NCBI RefSeq assembly: GCF_050916235.1
Contig: NZ_CP104854.1
Coordinates: 2,294,001 to 2,358,000 of the forward strand
Source of the DNA: Maridesulfovibrio sp050916235
GTDB lineage: Bacteria > Desulfobacterota > Desulfovibrionia > Desulfovibrionales > Desulfovibrionaceae
DNA length: 64,000 nt
Reading direction: 5' to 3'
Numbering within the stretch: position 1 is the first letter of the stretch; each line of letters opens with the position of its first letter. Below are positions 31,649-40,443 of this stretch, piece after piece. The position numbers and the translations under genes were made by a program. A model generated the notes under the pieces. That model worked only from the letters and a program-made list of their open reading frames with translations, made no database searches and had not been told where the DNA came from.

Positions 31649-34306
31649 TCAGCGCAATCCCAGAGCCTCGTAAATCGCCTTCATATCCACATTCTGCCGC
31701 ACCACGTCGGCCAGCCTGTCCAGAGCTTCTTCCATGCCGAAGGTTGTCTGAATCTTCTCCAGTTTCGGCAATCCCTTTCTTGCCCTCAGTGAATCAATGA
31801 ACCAGCGGCGGAATCCGTCTGAATCGAATATGCCGTGCAGGTATGTTCCCCAGATCATTCCCGACTTGGTGCCGAAGCCCAGAGCCTTGGATACCGGAAC
31901 ACTGCCGGTGATGCCTTGCGGAACTATGGCCGCCCGTACTGTCGGCAGCAGCGGTTCTGTCTTTCCGTGATGGATTTCATAGCCGCTGACCTCCATTTTG
32001 CTCTGCGAATGCACCCCGTTTGTGCGGGTCAGGGTTTTTTCCGGGGCGAGGGTGGTTTTGAGCGGCAGCAGGGCCAGTCCTTCGGCTGTTCCGCCGGATT
32101 CGATTTCGTCCGGGTCGCCGATGAACTGCCCGAGCATCTGGAAGCCCCCGCATATGCCCACGATGACCGATTTGTCGCGCAGTTCCCTGACCGCCTCGGC
32201 CAGACCGGTTTCCTTGAGATGCTCAAGGTCGGATATGGTGGACTTGCTTCCGGGCAGGATGATCGCGTCAGGAGTGCCCAGATCCTCGGGCCGGTCTACT
32301 ATGCGCAGGTTGACGTCCGGTTCGCTCCTGAGTGCGTCGAGGTCGGTGAAATTCGATATGCGCGGCAGGTCTACGCAAACGATGTCCACGCAGTCACTGC
32401 GCTTGCTCCTGCTGCCGGATTTGCTCAGGTCATCCTTGAAGGAGACTGAATCCTCATCCGGCAGCCCCAGACTGGCAATGTAGGGGATGGTTCCCAGCAC
32501 GGGCTTGCCGGTATGGCTTAGGGTGAATTCCAGTGCCGGGGTCAGCAGCGAGGCATCGCCACGGAACTTGTTGAGCAGGAATCCGCAGACCAGATCGCGT
32601 TCCTTCTGCTCCAGCAGGTCCATGGTCCCGGCCAGCGAGGCAAAGACCCCGCCGCGATCGATGTCGCCGGTGATCAGCACCTTGGCCTGAGCGTAGCCGG
32701 CCATGGCCATGTTGACTATGTCGTGCTGCTTCAGGTTGATCTCCGCCGGGCTGCCGGCTCCTTCAATGACCATGACATCGCTGTCCTCGCTCAGGGAATC
32801 GTAGGCGTTCTTTACCGCTTCAAAGGCCGTGGGCTTGTACTCCACATATTTCTGCACCTTCATGTTGCCCACCGGCCTGCCCATGACAATGACCTGTGAT
32901 CCCACATCGGTGGAGGGCTTGAGCAGCACCGGGTTCATGCGCACATCCGGTGACATCTTGCAGGCCGCCGCCTGTGTGACCTGTGCCCGGCCCATCTCCA
33001 GCCCGTCGTCGGTGACATAGGAGTTCAGCGACATGTTCTGGGCCTTGAAGGGGGCCACCTTGAATCCGTCCTGCAGGAATATGCGGCAGAAGGCCGCGGC
33101 CAGAATGGATTTGCCCGCATTGGAGCATGTTCCCTGAATCATGAGTGCAGGTGTCTTTTTGGGCTGATCAGGCTCGGTTTCCATGCCGCTGAAGGAGCGC
33201 AGCCCGTTGATGAGGGCCCGGTTCTCTTCCTCGGTACGTACTGCCACGCGGAAATAGGTGGAATCCAGCCCGTCGAAGTTGTCGCAGTGGCGTACTGCCA
33301 CCCTGTTTTTCAGCAGGTGGGCGATCAGACCGCTTGCATCCATGCCCACACGCTGCACCTGACAGAGCAGGAAATTGGCCTGCGAGGGCAGTGCGCGAAG
33401 TCCCGGAATCTGGCCGAGATCCTTTACCAGCTGTTCGCGCAGCCGGATGGTGGTCTCAATGCTTCTGCGTTCATACTCTTCATCACGAATGCAGCGCAGC
33501 CCGACCTTCTGGGCCAGAATGTTTACCGACCAGCAGGGCAGCACATTCCTTATTTCCATGATGATGTCAGGCGAAGCAAAGGCCAGACCCAGACGCAGGC
33601 CGGGAATGGCGTAGAATTTGGTCAGCGAAAGAATGGTGATGACGTTGGACGGGCGTTTGCCGGTCAGCCGTTCCAGTCCGGGAACGAAGTCGGCGAAGGA
33701 TTCGTCCACTATGAACCGGGAATCCGGGTGGCGGCGGGCCAGTACCTTGAGTTCCGCCGGGTCAAAGGCTGTCCCGGTAGGGTTGTTGGGCTGGGCCAGA
33801 AAGACAAGGGCCGGGGAGACTTCCAGAAACGACGAAAGGGTATCGAAATCCGGGGCGAAGTTCTTCTGCGGATCAAGGGGGATCTGTTCGGTTTTCAGTC
33901 CGGCCAGTTTGCAGGACCGTTCATAATCCACATAGCAGGGCACAGGGATGACCGCCCTTTTGAAGCCCCCGATGCGGGCAATGGCGGCGATGAGTTCAGA
34001 TGCCCCGTTTCCGGCCACACATTCCGTAGGCCAGACCGAATATTTCTCGCAGGCGGCCAGTGTCAGTTCCGAACATTCCGGGTCCGGGTAACGGTCCACT
34101 TCAGCAAGGGCGCGTACAACCTCCTGCTGCAGCCATGCCGGAGGGCCGAGCGGGTTGATGTTGGCGGAAAAATCGACAATCTCGGAGGAAGGGCATCCGG
34201 CCCGTTCGGCCAGCCTGCGCAGGTTGCCGCCGTGGGCGTATTTGGTGTCTTTGTCCGCTATTTCGGTCAGTTGGTCTTTCAGGGACTGCTCTTGGAATGA
34301 CTTCAT
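31649..34306 (-). CDS. fused threonine-phosphate decarboxylase (CobD) - cobyric acid synthase (CobQ)
   Basis: An 885-residue bifunctional enzyme of cobalamin synthesis. Residues 20-375 are a PLP aminotransferase-fold CobD/CobC domain, with PLP Lys230 in LSLTKFYAIPGLRLG; it makes the aminopropanol arm. Residues 386-885 are CobQ, with the P-loop GTCSNAGKS (392-400), dethiobiotin-synthetase-like ATPase, and a glutamine amidotransferase triad Cys in GICGGFQML. CobQ amidates adenosyl-cobyrinate a,c-diamide to cobyric acid. The two activities are usually separate proteins. The start has GGAGAAAG upstream. The gene is convergent with the wecG-like gene. Confidence 0.93.
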   Translation of the reverse strand: MKSFQEQSLKDQLTEIADKDTKYAHGGNLRRLAERAGCPSSEIVDFSANINPLGPPAWLQQEVVRALAEVDRYPDPECSELTLAACEKYSVWPTECVAGNGASELIAAIARIGGFKRAVIPVPCYVDYERSCKLAGLKTEQIPLDPQKNFAPDFDTLSSFLEVSPALVFLAQPNNPTGTAFDPAELKVLARRHPDSRFIVDESFADFVPGLERLTGKRPSNVITILSLTKFYAIPGLRLGLAFASPDIIMEIRNVLPCWSVNILAQKVGLRCIRDEEYERRSIETTIRLREQLVKDLGQIPGLRALPSQANFLLCQVQRVGMDASGLIAHLLKNRVAVRHCDNFDGLDSTYFRVAVRTEEENRALINGLRSFSGMETEPDQPKKTPALMIQGTCSNAGKSILAAAFCRIFLQDGFKVAPFKAQNMSLNSYVTDDGLEMGRAQVTQAAACKMSPDVRMNPVLLKPSTDVGSQVIVMGRPVGNMKVQKYVEYKPTAFEAVKNAYDSLSEDSDVMVIEGAGSPAEINLKQHDIVNMAMAGYAQAKVLITGDIDRGGVFASLAGTMDLLEQKERDLVCGFLLNKFRGDASLLTPALEFTLSHTGKPVLGTIPYIASLGLPDEDSVSFKDDLSKSGSRSKRSDCVDIVCVDLPRISNFTDLDALRSEPDVNLRIVDRPEDLGTPDAIILPGSKSTISDLEHLKETGLAEAVRELRDKSVIVGICGGFQMLGQFIGDPDEIESGGTAEGLALLPLKTTLAPEKTLTRTNGVHSQSKMEVSGYEIHHGKTEPLLPTVRAAIVPQGITGSVPVSKALGFGTKSGMIWGTYLHGIFDSDGFRRWFIDSLRARKGLPKLEKIQTTFGMEEALDRLADVVRQNVDMKAIYEALGLR

Positions 34307-34498
34307 CCGCTTTCTCCATGAAGTGTAGAAAATTCGTATACAAATTCTATAGCGGGAAACAGGATTTGATTCAAACCCGGTGTGCGTATATTACCGGACA
34401 AGGCAACTTTGTGCTATCGCGGAGAACGCTCAGTATATTAGTGTGTCTGCTCCGGCAACCTGATAAGCAACATAAACTTCTAATAAAAAGGATAAAAT

Positions 34499-34864
34499 AT
34501 GAAATTCGATGCCATTAATTTCAAGGATAAGCTTGCCAAGTTCAGCGAACACTGGTCGCCGCGCGTCATAGCGGAAATGAACGATTATCAGTTCAAACTT
34601 GCCAAGTTGCAGGGCGAGTTTGTCTGGCACGACCATAAGGATACCGACGAAACATTCATAGTGCTTGAAGGGCAGTTGGCTATTGAATTCGAAGACGGCA
34701 GGGTGGAGCTTTCCGCTGGCGAAATGTTCGTAGTGCCCAGAGGGTTAAGCCACAGGCCCGTCGCAAAGGAAGAATGCAAGGTCATGCTCATTGAGCCGCG
34801 CGGGGTGGTGAATACCGGCGAAAGCGGCGGGGAGATGACTGCGGAGAATGATGTGTGGGTTTAA
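34499..34864 (+). CDS. small cupin-domain protein
   Basis: A 121-residue single cupin. The metal-binding first motif reads WHDHKDTDETFIVLEG and the second PRGLSHRPVA, so all likely metal ligands (three His and one Glu) are present. Proteins like this act as small oxygenases, isomerases or sensors; the substrate is not evident. AAAGGA precedes ATG. Its stop overlaps by four bases the stop of the convergent TPR gene. Confidence 0.8.
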   Translation: MKFDAINFKDKLAKFSEHWSPRVIAEMNDYQFKLAKLQGEFVWHDHKDTDETFIVLEGQLAIEFEDGRVELSAGEMFVVPRGLSHRPVAKEECKVMLIEPRGVVNTGESGGEMTAENDVWV

Positions 34865-35958
34865 TCCCCACACATCTCCCGAGCCGCCACGACCCGTGGA
34901 TTCTGCCCCGGCAGCAGCAGGGTGTATATGTTCATGGCCTTGCGGCAGAATTCAGCGGCTTCGGCTTCCTGCCCCTGTTCCTTGTGCCAGCGGGCTACTT
35001 TGAGATAGGTGTCGGCGGTGGGGGTGGACTGCTCGCCGTAGACCTCAATTACGGTGGCGAGGGCGGTTTTGTAGAGCGGCAGGGCTTCGGCGTATTTTCC
35101 TGAATGCACGTAGACGTCGGCCAGTCCGGTCTGGCAGTTGCGGATGGTGTTTTTTGTGCATTCGTCGCAGTCTACGGCCATGCTCAGGGCTTCCTTGTAC
35201 AGCCCTTCGGCGTTGTGGTAATCCTTTATTTTCAGTGCCATGTTCGCTGCCTCGGCAATATGGGCTATGCCGGCCTTGCCGGTTTCAATGCTCCTGATGA
35301 ACGCATCCATGGCTGCTTCGTAATCAAGGTCCGCCCTTGCCAGCAGGGCCAGATGGAACCATGCGTCGGCCTCCCTTCTGGCATAGGCTTCCTTTCGTAT
35401 GCCGGACTCGGTGGCGATCCGCGCCCAGATTGCCCTGGCCTCCTCGGTCTTGCCTGACACCAGCATGGATTCAGCGGATTCGATTTCCGTTTCGGAAACC
35501 CAGCCTCGCAGCACTTCCAGCTCCCCGGCCAGTCCGGTCATGCCGTTAACGGCCTTTTCGTAGCCGGATTCAATGAAATTAAGCCGCTGTTCAGCCTCCT
35601 TGAGTGCGGCGGTAATCTTCAGCCGTTCAGGTGAATAGCTTTCGGAGATGGACGTGAGTTCCATCTTCAGCTCGTTGATGCGCCTTTTGAGATCCTGCTC
35701 GTATTTCTCAAGCGTGAATTTGGCTTCGGCAGAGGTGGGAATGCGGTATCTGCGGGTGGAAATAAAGGTAATGAGCAGGGCTATGGCTACAAGCGCAACA
35801 CCTGCGATGATCATCTTGGTTTCCGGGGTAATGGTATCGAACCACTTTTCAGGCGAATCGGTCCCGGCGGCCACTGCGGGGATATTCAGCATGACCAGGC
35901 AGGCGGCTATGATCGGCAGTGCAAAAAGGTAGATGGCTGCAGCTCTGTTTTTCAACAT
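34861..35958 (-). CDS. membrane-anchored TPR-repeat protein
   Basis: A 365-residue protein with two N-terminal hydrophobic segments (about 7-32 and 48-66), then a coiled-coil (about 80-130) and tetratricopeptide repeats at about 160-340 (for example AEAANMALKIKDYHNAEGLYKEALSMA and GKYAEALPLYKTALATVIEV). TPR arrays scaffold protein complexes. GGAGGGAAGGA precedes ATG. No neighbour points to a partner, and the function is unknown. Confidence 0.8.
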   Translation of the reverse strand: MLKNRAAAIYLFALPIIAACLVMLNIPAVAAGTDSPEKWFDTITPETKMIIAGVALVAIALLITFISTRRYRIPTSAEAKFTLEKYEQDLKRRINELKMELTSISESYSPERLKITAALKEAEQRLNFIESGYEKAVNGMTGLAGELEVLRGWVSETEIESAESMLVSGKTEEARAIWARIATESGIRKEAYARREADAWFHLALLARADLDYEAAMDAFIRSIETGKAGIAHIAEAANMALKIKDYHNAEGLYKEALSMAVDCDECTKNTIRNCQTGLADVYVHSGKYAEALPLYKTALATVIEVYGEQSTPTADTYLKVARWHKEQGQEAEAAEFCRKAMNIYTLLLPGQNPRVVAAREMCGD

Positions 35959-36111
35959 GTCCTTCCCTCCGGTTATCTTCGGTACATGAACTGACTACAG
36001 CTTATAATATAAACAGAATAATGTGATGGGCGTCAACAAATACCGGACCTGTGTCAGGACCGTTGGAATGCTGCCGGAGCCTTCCCCTGCGGTTGGAAAT
36101 ATGGTGAGCGG

Positions 36112-37119
36112 TTATCCGTCAAGGCATACAGTGCGGTTGCGCCCGGCTTCTTTGGCCCGGTAGAGCCTTTTATCGGCCTTTTTGAGCAGCGCATCCGCAC
36201 AGATGTTTTCGCACTCTTCGATTGAGGCGATTCCGGAGCTCATGGTTATCCTGATATCACCTTCCGGTGCATGGATGATTTTCTGCTGACAGGCTGAGCG
36301 GATTCTTTCGGCAACGATTTTGGCTTCCTTTTTGTCGGAACCGGGCATGAGCACGACAAATTCCTCGCCGCCGTAGCGGCAGGGCAGGTCTACACCCTTG
36401 CGGCTGTTATCGTTCAGCAGTTCTCCTACCGCGCGCAGCACTGCGTCCCCGGTGGCATGGCCGTACATGTCATTGACATCCTTGAAGTGGTCCACGTCCA
36501 GCATGATGACCGAGAGCGGCCCGCCTCTCCGTTTGACCCGCTGCACTTCTTCGCGCAGCCTGATGAACAGGTAGCGGCGCAGGTACAGCCCGGTCAGACT
36601 GTCTTCGATGGTCTGGCGGAAGAGATTCGAGTTCTCGAATGAAATGGCAGCTACGGTTGATATGATCCCCAACTGGAAAATTTCCGAAAGTTCCCACTGC
36701 CGTTCCTTTTCCCGGTAGAGGGTGACAAAGCCGCGAATGCGGTCGCGGGAACCGACTAGCGGTACGCACAGGCAGGTTTTGTCCGTGTCGCAGCTCTCGG
36801 CTGGCAGCGGGTAGATTGAGTCGTCGCAGACCGGGCGTACCACCGGTTTCAGGGACTGGGCCGCTTCCAGCATGGCATTGGTCAACGGTATTTCCTCGTT
36901 GATAATGAACCTGCGCTGCTGCAGGGAAGCCCCTACACCGCGGAGCTGCTTGTATTCGTCATACATCATGAGTGTGGCATCCCTGCAGGCTCCGAGATCG
37001 CAGAAGGCTTCAATGGTGCGGTCAATGAGCACATCGCGGTCCACCTCCATGGCGAGGAGGCGGGTGGCGAAGTTTACGGTTAACAGGGTAGCGTCAAAAT
37101 CGAATCTGTCTATGGTCAT
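36112..37119 (-). CDS. diguanylate cyclase (GAF-like sensor plus GGDEF)
   Basis: A 335-residue cytosolic enzyme that makes the second messenger c-di-GMP from two GTP. The N-terminal 160 residues look like a GAF-type sensor. The GGDEF domain lies at about 165-330 with the intact active motif RYGGEEF. The usual product-inhibition RxxD site five residues before it reads KGVD, so feedback control may be lost. ATG 37119 is preferred over an upstream TTG that would extend the protein through a hairpin region; neither has a strong ribosome site. Confidence 0.87.
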   Translation of the reverse strand: MTIDRFDFDATLLTVNFATRLLAMEVDRDVLIDRTIEAFCDLGACRDATLMMYDEYKQLRGVGASLQQRRFIINEEIPLTNAMLEAAQSLKPVVRPVCDDSIYPLPAESCDTDKTCLCVPLVGSRDRIRGFVTLYREKERQWELSEIFQLGIISTVAAISFENSNLFRQTIEDSLTGLYLRRYLFIRLREEVQRVKRRGGPLSVIMLDVDHFKDVNDMYGHATGDAVLRAVGELLNDNSRKGVDLPCRYGGEEFVVLMPGSDKKEAKIVAERIRSACQQKIIHAPEGDIRITMSSGIASIEECENICADALLKKADKRLYRAKEAGRNRTVCLDG

Positions 37120-37221
37120 GATATATCTTGTTTTTGATGGAATGTTTCCAAGTATGCAGCTCCGGACAATGTTATGTCCGGATAGTTTTTCTGTCCACGA
37201 AAAACGACCTGTCTTTCGGTC

Positions 37222-37258
37222 GAAAAAAAGGGCGAAGCTGAGTCTGTTCAGCTTCGCC
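37222..37258 (-). terminator. intrinsic terminator on minus strand upstream of diguanylate cyclase gene
   Basis: GGCGAAGCTGA (37231-37241) and TCAGCTTCGCC (37248-37258) are perfect reverse complements with a 6-base loop. On the minus strand they are followed by C and a run of seven T residues. It would end transcripts coming from nfnB or from a small transcript in the 250-base gap. Confidence 0.85.
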
Positions 37259-37412
37259 TTGATACATTTCAAAAGCGCGGTCCAAAGAGCTAGTGTGATG
37301 TTGATCCCTAAAATCGCGTGGTCGTCTTAATCCATTTTCCCTGACATGGTATTGCCTCAACTAAGCAAAACATGACTCCCAAGCGGCAGTTTTATAAGTT
37401 GTTATGAAACCT
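37259..37412. other. intergenic sequence between nfnB and diguanylate cyclase gene
   Basis: No gene is recognisable. The stretch lies between the interspersed element at 37413-37490 and the minus-strand terminator at 37222-37258, and could be the 3' part of the nfn mRNA or a small RNA. A further inverted repeat, TCCGGACA/TGTCCGGA, lies just outside at 37161-37182. Confidence 0.4.
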
Positions 37413-37490
37413 GATAGGGATTCCAAAGGGTCGCGGACCCTTTGGCCGCCGGAGGCGAAATCAAACTGTCAAAAGCGCAAAGCGCATCAA
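37413..37490 (-). repeat. interspersed element, copy A (downstream of nfnB)
   Basis: Shared with copy B at 50861-50998: an 18-base left end (GATAGGGATTCCAAAGGG), a central CCTTTGGCCGCCGGA, a GAAATC core and a right end AAAAGCGCAAAGCGCATCAA. In this copy CCAAAGGGTC and GACCCTTTGG form a perfect hairpin. It lies 14 bases beyond the stop of the minus-strand nfnB gene. It has no coding capacity and no terminator T-run. Confidence 0.75.
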
Positions 37491-37504
37491 CTTCAACCGG
37501 ACGG

Positions 37505-38920
37505 CTAAACTCCCAGCTTGTCCGCAATGGTCTTGGCAGCGCGGCGTCCTGCGCCCATGGCCGAGATTACGGTTGCAGAACCGCCGGCGATGTCTCCGCC
37601 TGCGTATACGTTGGGGATCGATGTTTCGCCGGTTTCGGCGTTGGTTACGATGTAGCCCCATTTGTTGGTTTCAAGGCCGGGTGTGGCTTCGAGCAGAACG
37701 GGGTTGGCACCGGTTCCCACGGCGAGGATGACCATGTCCACTTCCAGTTCCCTGGTCTTGCCTTCCACAGCAACGGGACGGCGGCGTCCTGAATCGTCCG
37801 GTTCGCCCAGTTCCATTACCTGCAGGGTCATGGATTTCACATGGGAATTCTCGTCGCCGTTGATGGCGATGGGGGAGGTCAGCAGCTCGAGCTTTACGCC
37901 TTCTTCGATGGCGTGGTGCAGCTCTTCAAGGCGTGCGGGCATCTCTTCCTGTGTGCGGCGGTAGGTGATGTATACGTTTTCGGCACCGAGGCGCAGGGCG
38001 GTACGGGCTGCGTCCATGGCAACGTTGCCGCCGCCGATGACTGCTACGTTGCGGGCCCTGGGTGCGGGGGTGTCGTAGGTCGGAAAATCGTATGCACGGC
38101 CGAGGTTGATGCGGGTCAGGTATTCGTTGGAGGAATATACACCCACGAGGTTCTCACCGGGGATATTCAGGAACCATGGCAGTCCGGCACCGACACCGAT
38201 GAAGATAGCATCGAAACCGTCATCAAGCAGGTCCTGAACGGTGACGGTCTTTCCGCCCACATAGTTGGGCAGGAAGGTCACGCCCTTGGACCAGAGCGCA
38301 CCGACTTCACGGGCAACGATGGATTTGGGCAGGCGGAATTCGGGGATACCATAGATCAGTACGCCGCCGATTTCGTGCAGGGCCTCGAATACGGTTACGG
38401 GAACTCCGCGCGCGGCCAGATAGCCGGCAACAGTGAGGGATGAGGGGCCGGAACCGATGCAGGCCACCTTGAACTGCTCGTTGGGCAGACTGCAGGCGGT
38501 GTGGCCGGTGATCATTTCACAGGCGGAATCGCTGTCAAATGTGTCGGCGACAAATCTTTCCAGTCGTCCGATGGCCACAGGCTCGTATTTTTTGCCGAGA
38601 ATGCAGGAGCCTTCGCACTGGTTTTCCTGCGGACAGACTCGGCCGCAGACAGCGGGCAGGGAGTTGGTTTCCTTGATCACCCGGTAAGCGGACGGAATAT
38701 CCCCGTCAGCAAGGTGTTTGACAAAACTTTTGATGTCGATCTCAACAGGACAGCCTTTCTGGCAGAGCGGAGTCTTGCACTGAAGGCAGCGGGCAGCTTC
38801 GGCCATGGCTTGCTCCTTGGTGTAGCCTAGGGCCACTTCAAGGAAGTTCTTGTTGCGCACATCAGCCGGCTGTTCCGGCATGGGGGTACGGGTGGGGGTG
38901 AAATTCTGTTTATTAACCAT
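37505..38920 (-). CDS. nfnB: NfnB-type large subunit (GltA-like) of NADH-dependent ferredoxin:NADP+ oxidoreductase
   Basis: A 471-residue flavoprotein. N-terminal Fe-S binding segments read CLQCKTPLCQKGCPVEID and CGRVCPQENQCEGSC, followed by an FAD-binding GSGPSSLTVAGYLA and an NAD(P)-binding AVIGGGNVAMDAARTALRLGA. The size and its partner gene match the two-subunit NfnAB electron-bifurcating transhydrogenase of anaerobes, rather than a glutamate synthase beta subunit, since no large glutamate synthase gene is adjacent. AGGAGG precedes ATG, and the start overlaps the end of nfnA by eight bases. Confidence 0.88.
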   Translation of the reverse strand: MVNKQNFTPTRTPMPEQPADVRNKNFLEVALGYTKEQAMAEAARCLQCKTPLCQKGCPVEIDIKSFVKHLADGDIPSAYRVIKETNSLPAVCGRVCPQENQCEGSCILGKKYEPVAIGRLERFVADTFDSDSACEMITGHTACSLPNEQFKVACIGSGPSSLTVAGYLAARGVPVTVFEALHEIGGVLIYGIPEFRLPKSIVAREVGALWSKGVTFLPNYVGGKTVTVQDLLDDGFDAIFIGVGAGLPWFLNIPGENLVGVYSSNEYLTRINLGRAYDFPTYDTPAPRARNVAVIGGGNVAMDAARTALRLGAENVYITYRRTQEEMPARLEELHHAIEEGVKLELLTSPIAINGDENSHVKSMTLQVMELGEPDDSGRRRPVAVEGKTRELEVDMVILAVGTGANPVLLEATPGLETNKWGYIVTNAETGETSIPNVYAGGDIAGGSATVISAMGAGRRAAKTIADKLGV

Positions 38921-39749
38921 GATCCCTCCTGAACAGGTCCATGGAGATGTTTTCCTGCTCTTTGTATTGGGCGAGGCGCATTCTCAGTTCGTTGAAATCG
39001 ACTTTGTGTCCGTCGAATTCAGGGCCGTCCACACAGGCGAACTTGGTTTCGCCGCCGATGTTGCAGCGGCAGGCTCCGCACATGCCCACGCCGTCAACCA
39101 TGATCGAGTTCAGGCTGACCGTGGTTTTCACTCCGAAAGGTTTGGTGACCTTGGATACGGCTTCCATCATGGGAACGGGGCCGATGGCAACAACTTCGGA
39201 GACATCCTTGTCTTTTTCAAGGCGTTCGCGCAGGACATCGGTAACAAAACCCTTGTGCCCGGTACTTCCGTCGTCGGTGGCAATGAGGAGTTCAGGGCAG
39301 AATCCGCCCAGTTCGTCACAGAAGAGGAGCAGGTCTTTGCTGCGTGCTCCGACAATGGCGACAACATGGTTTCCGGCCATGTGGTGGCCCTTGGCAATAT
39401 GATGCATGGCAGCGATTCCGGTTCCGCCGCCGACACAGATAACAGTGCCGGACTTTTCAATGTGTGTGGGCTTGCCCAGCGGACCGCATACATCAAGGAT
39501 GGTGTCGCCTTCATTAAGGGTTTCAAGCAGGGCGGAACTTTTACCTACGACAAGGTAGACGATGGTGATGGTTCCTGCTTCCCGGTCAGTGTCAGCGATA
39601 GTGAGGGGAACTCTTTCGCCCTTGTCGTGGATGCGCAGAATGACGAAATTGCCCGGTTTGGCCTTTGCGGCGATTTGAGGACAGTCGATGACCAGCATGC
39701 TTGTCTGGCCGGGGATAAGTGCCTTTTTCGTAAGAATTTTGTTGCTCAT
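38913..39749 (-). CDS. nfnA: NfnA-type small subunit of NADH-dependent ferredoxin:NADP+ oxidoreductase
   Basis: A 278-residue ferredoxin-NADP reductase-like protein. It has an FAD-binding domain (about 5-95, with RIHDKGERVPLTIADTD), an NAD-binding domain (CVGGGTGIAAMHHIA) and a C-terminal [2Fe-2S] cluster site (CGACRCNIGGETKFACVDGPEFDGHKVDF). Together with NfnB it couples NADH oxidation and reduced ferredoxin to NADPH formation. TAGGAG precedes ATG. The gene begins the two-gene nfnAB operon. Confidence 0.88.
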   Translation of the reverse strand: MSNKILTKKALIPGQTSMLVIDCPQIAAKAKPGNFVILRIHDKGERVPLTIADTDREAGTITIVYLVVGKSSALLETLNEGDTILDVCGPLGKPTHIEKSGTVICVGGGTGIAAMHHIAKGHHMAGNHVVAIVGARSKDLLLFCDELGGFCPELLIATDDGSTGHKGFVTDVLRERLEKDKDVSEVVAIGPVPMMEAVSKVTKPFGVKTTVSLNSIMVDGVGMCGACRCNIGGETKFACVDGPEFDGHKVDFNELRMRLAQYKEQENISMDLFRRDHG

Positions 39750-39953
39750 AATCTCCTACACTGCTTAAGTTTATGGGGAAGTTAATTCTTTGGCCACCGG
39801 AAAGCAAGACCAAGTCTTCCGCACTTGCCAAACCTGCCGAGGAGTATTATATTTAACACAACTTAGCAGATCTTTATTTTCATCAGCTTCCACGGACGGA
39901 AGCCGAAGATCCCACGTATCCTTCAGGGAAGATTGCGAAAAAATCGCAGATAC

Positions 39954-39988
39954 GGCGGATTGCCAGAAATGGCAGTCGGCCTTTTTTT
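39954..39988 (+). terminator. terminator inside the leader of the hypothetical gene at 40024
   Basis: GGCGGATTGCCA (39954-39965) pairs with TGGCAGTCGGCC (39970-39981) with a GAAA loop and one mismatch, then seven T residues. A smaller hairpin, TGCGA/TCGCA, lies just upstream at 39934-39948. The only plus-strand gene nearby starts 35 bases downstream, so this is either an attenuator or the end of a small RNA. Confidence 0.75.
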
Positions 39989-40023
39989 GTGCGTGGGAAA
40001 CGGTGTTTCCAACGGGGTAAGTA

Positions 40024-40443
40024 ATGAAAATAGCGGCGCAGGGTGTCAGCCAGTACGCAGAAAACATGAAGATGTGGTCCGGACAGACTGAAAAGGAAGT
40101 CGAAAAAATGACCGCGCGGGTGACCACGCGCAGTTTCGGCTTCCGTATTGGCAAGCTGGGTGTCAACTTCACTGCAAAGGACCTCGAATTTGAGCCGGGC
40201 GAAGCCGAAAAGGCCTCGCAGAAGTTCCGATCACAAACCTATCCTCGAACCCAGAGCGAAGAGCGTCACGTCCAGAACGTATATCAGCAGCTGGCATTGA
40301 CGCAAGCAACTCTTTCGGAGGACTCCGCCACGTACAATCCCGGGAGCTCCGGCTACATGCGGACAAGGGCGATTAACGCCTATTCGCAGCAGGCCGCAGC
40401 CCTTGACTATGCGCTTCCGGGCAGCGCGCTGGGCAAAGTCTGA
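40024..40443 (+). CDS. hypothetical protein
   Basis: A 139-residue protein I do not recognise. It is hydrophilic, with no signal peptide, cysteine or membrane segment. The ends look helical (VSQYAENMKMWSGQTEKEVEKMTARV at the N-terminus; a Gln/Ala-rich tail ending LDYALPGSALGKV), and a QNVYQQLALTQATL segment resembles flagellar or secreted structural proteins only loosely. GGGGTAAGTA precedes ATG. A terminator hairpin stands in the leader, so expression may be attenuated. Homologues in related Desulfovibrio would confirm it. Confidence 0.65.
   Translation: MKIAAQGVSQYAENMKMWSGQTEKEVEKMTARVTTRSFGFRIGKLGVNFTAKDLEFEPGEAEKASQKFRSQTYPRTQSEERHVQNVYQQLALTQATLSEDSATYNPGSSGYMRTRAINAYSQQAAALDYALPGSALGKV

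Noticed and set aside
33287..34300. 337-codon plus-strand frame opposite the CobD domain
   Set aside because: No domain or ribosome site; the CobD reading on the minus strand is intact.
37259..37412. Possible 6S RNA, tmRNA or SRP RNA
   Set aside because: I looked for the conserved features of each in this gap and found none; only the flanking terminator and the repeat element are supported.
38850..39785. 311-codon plus-strand frame opposite nfnA
   Set aside because: It is an antisense shadow of nfnA, which carries FAD, NAD and Fe-S motifs on the minus strand.
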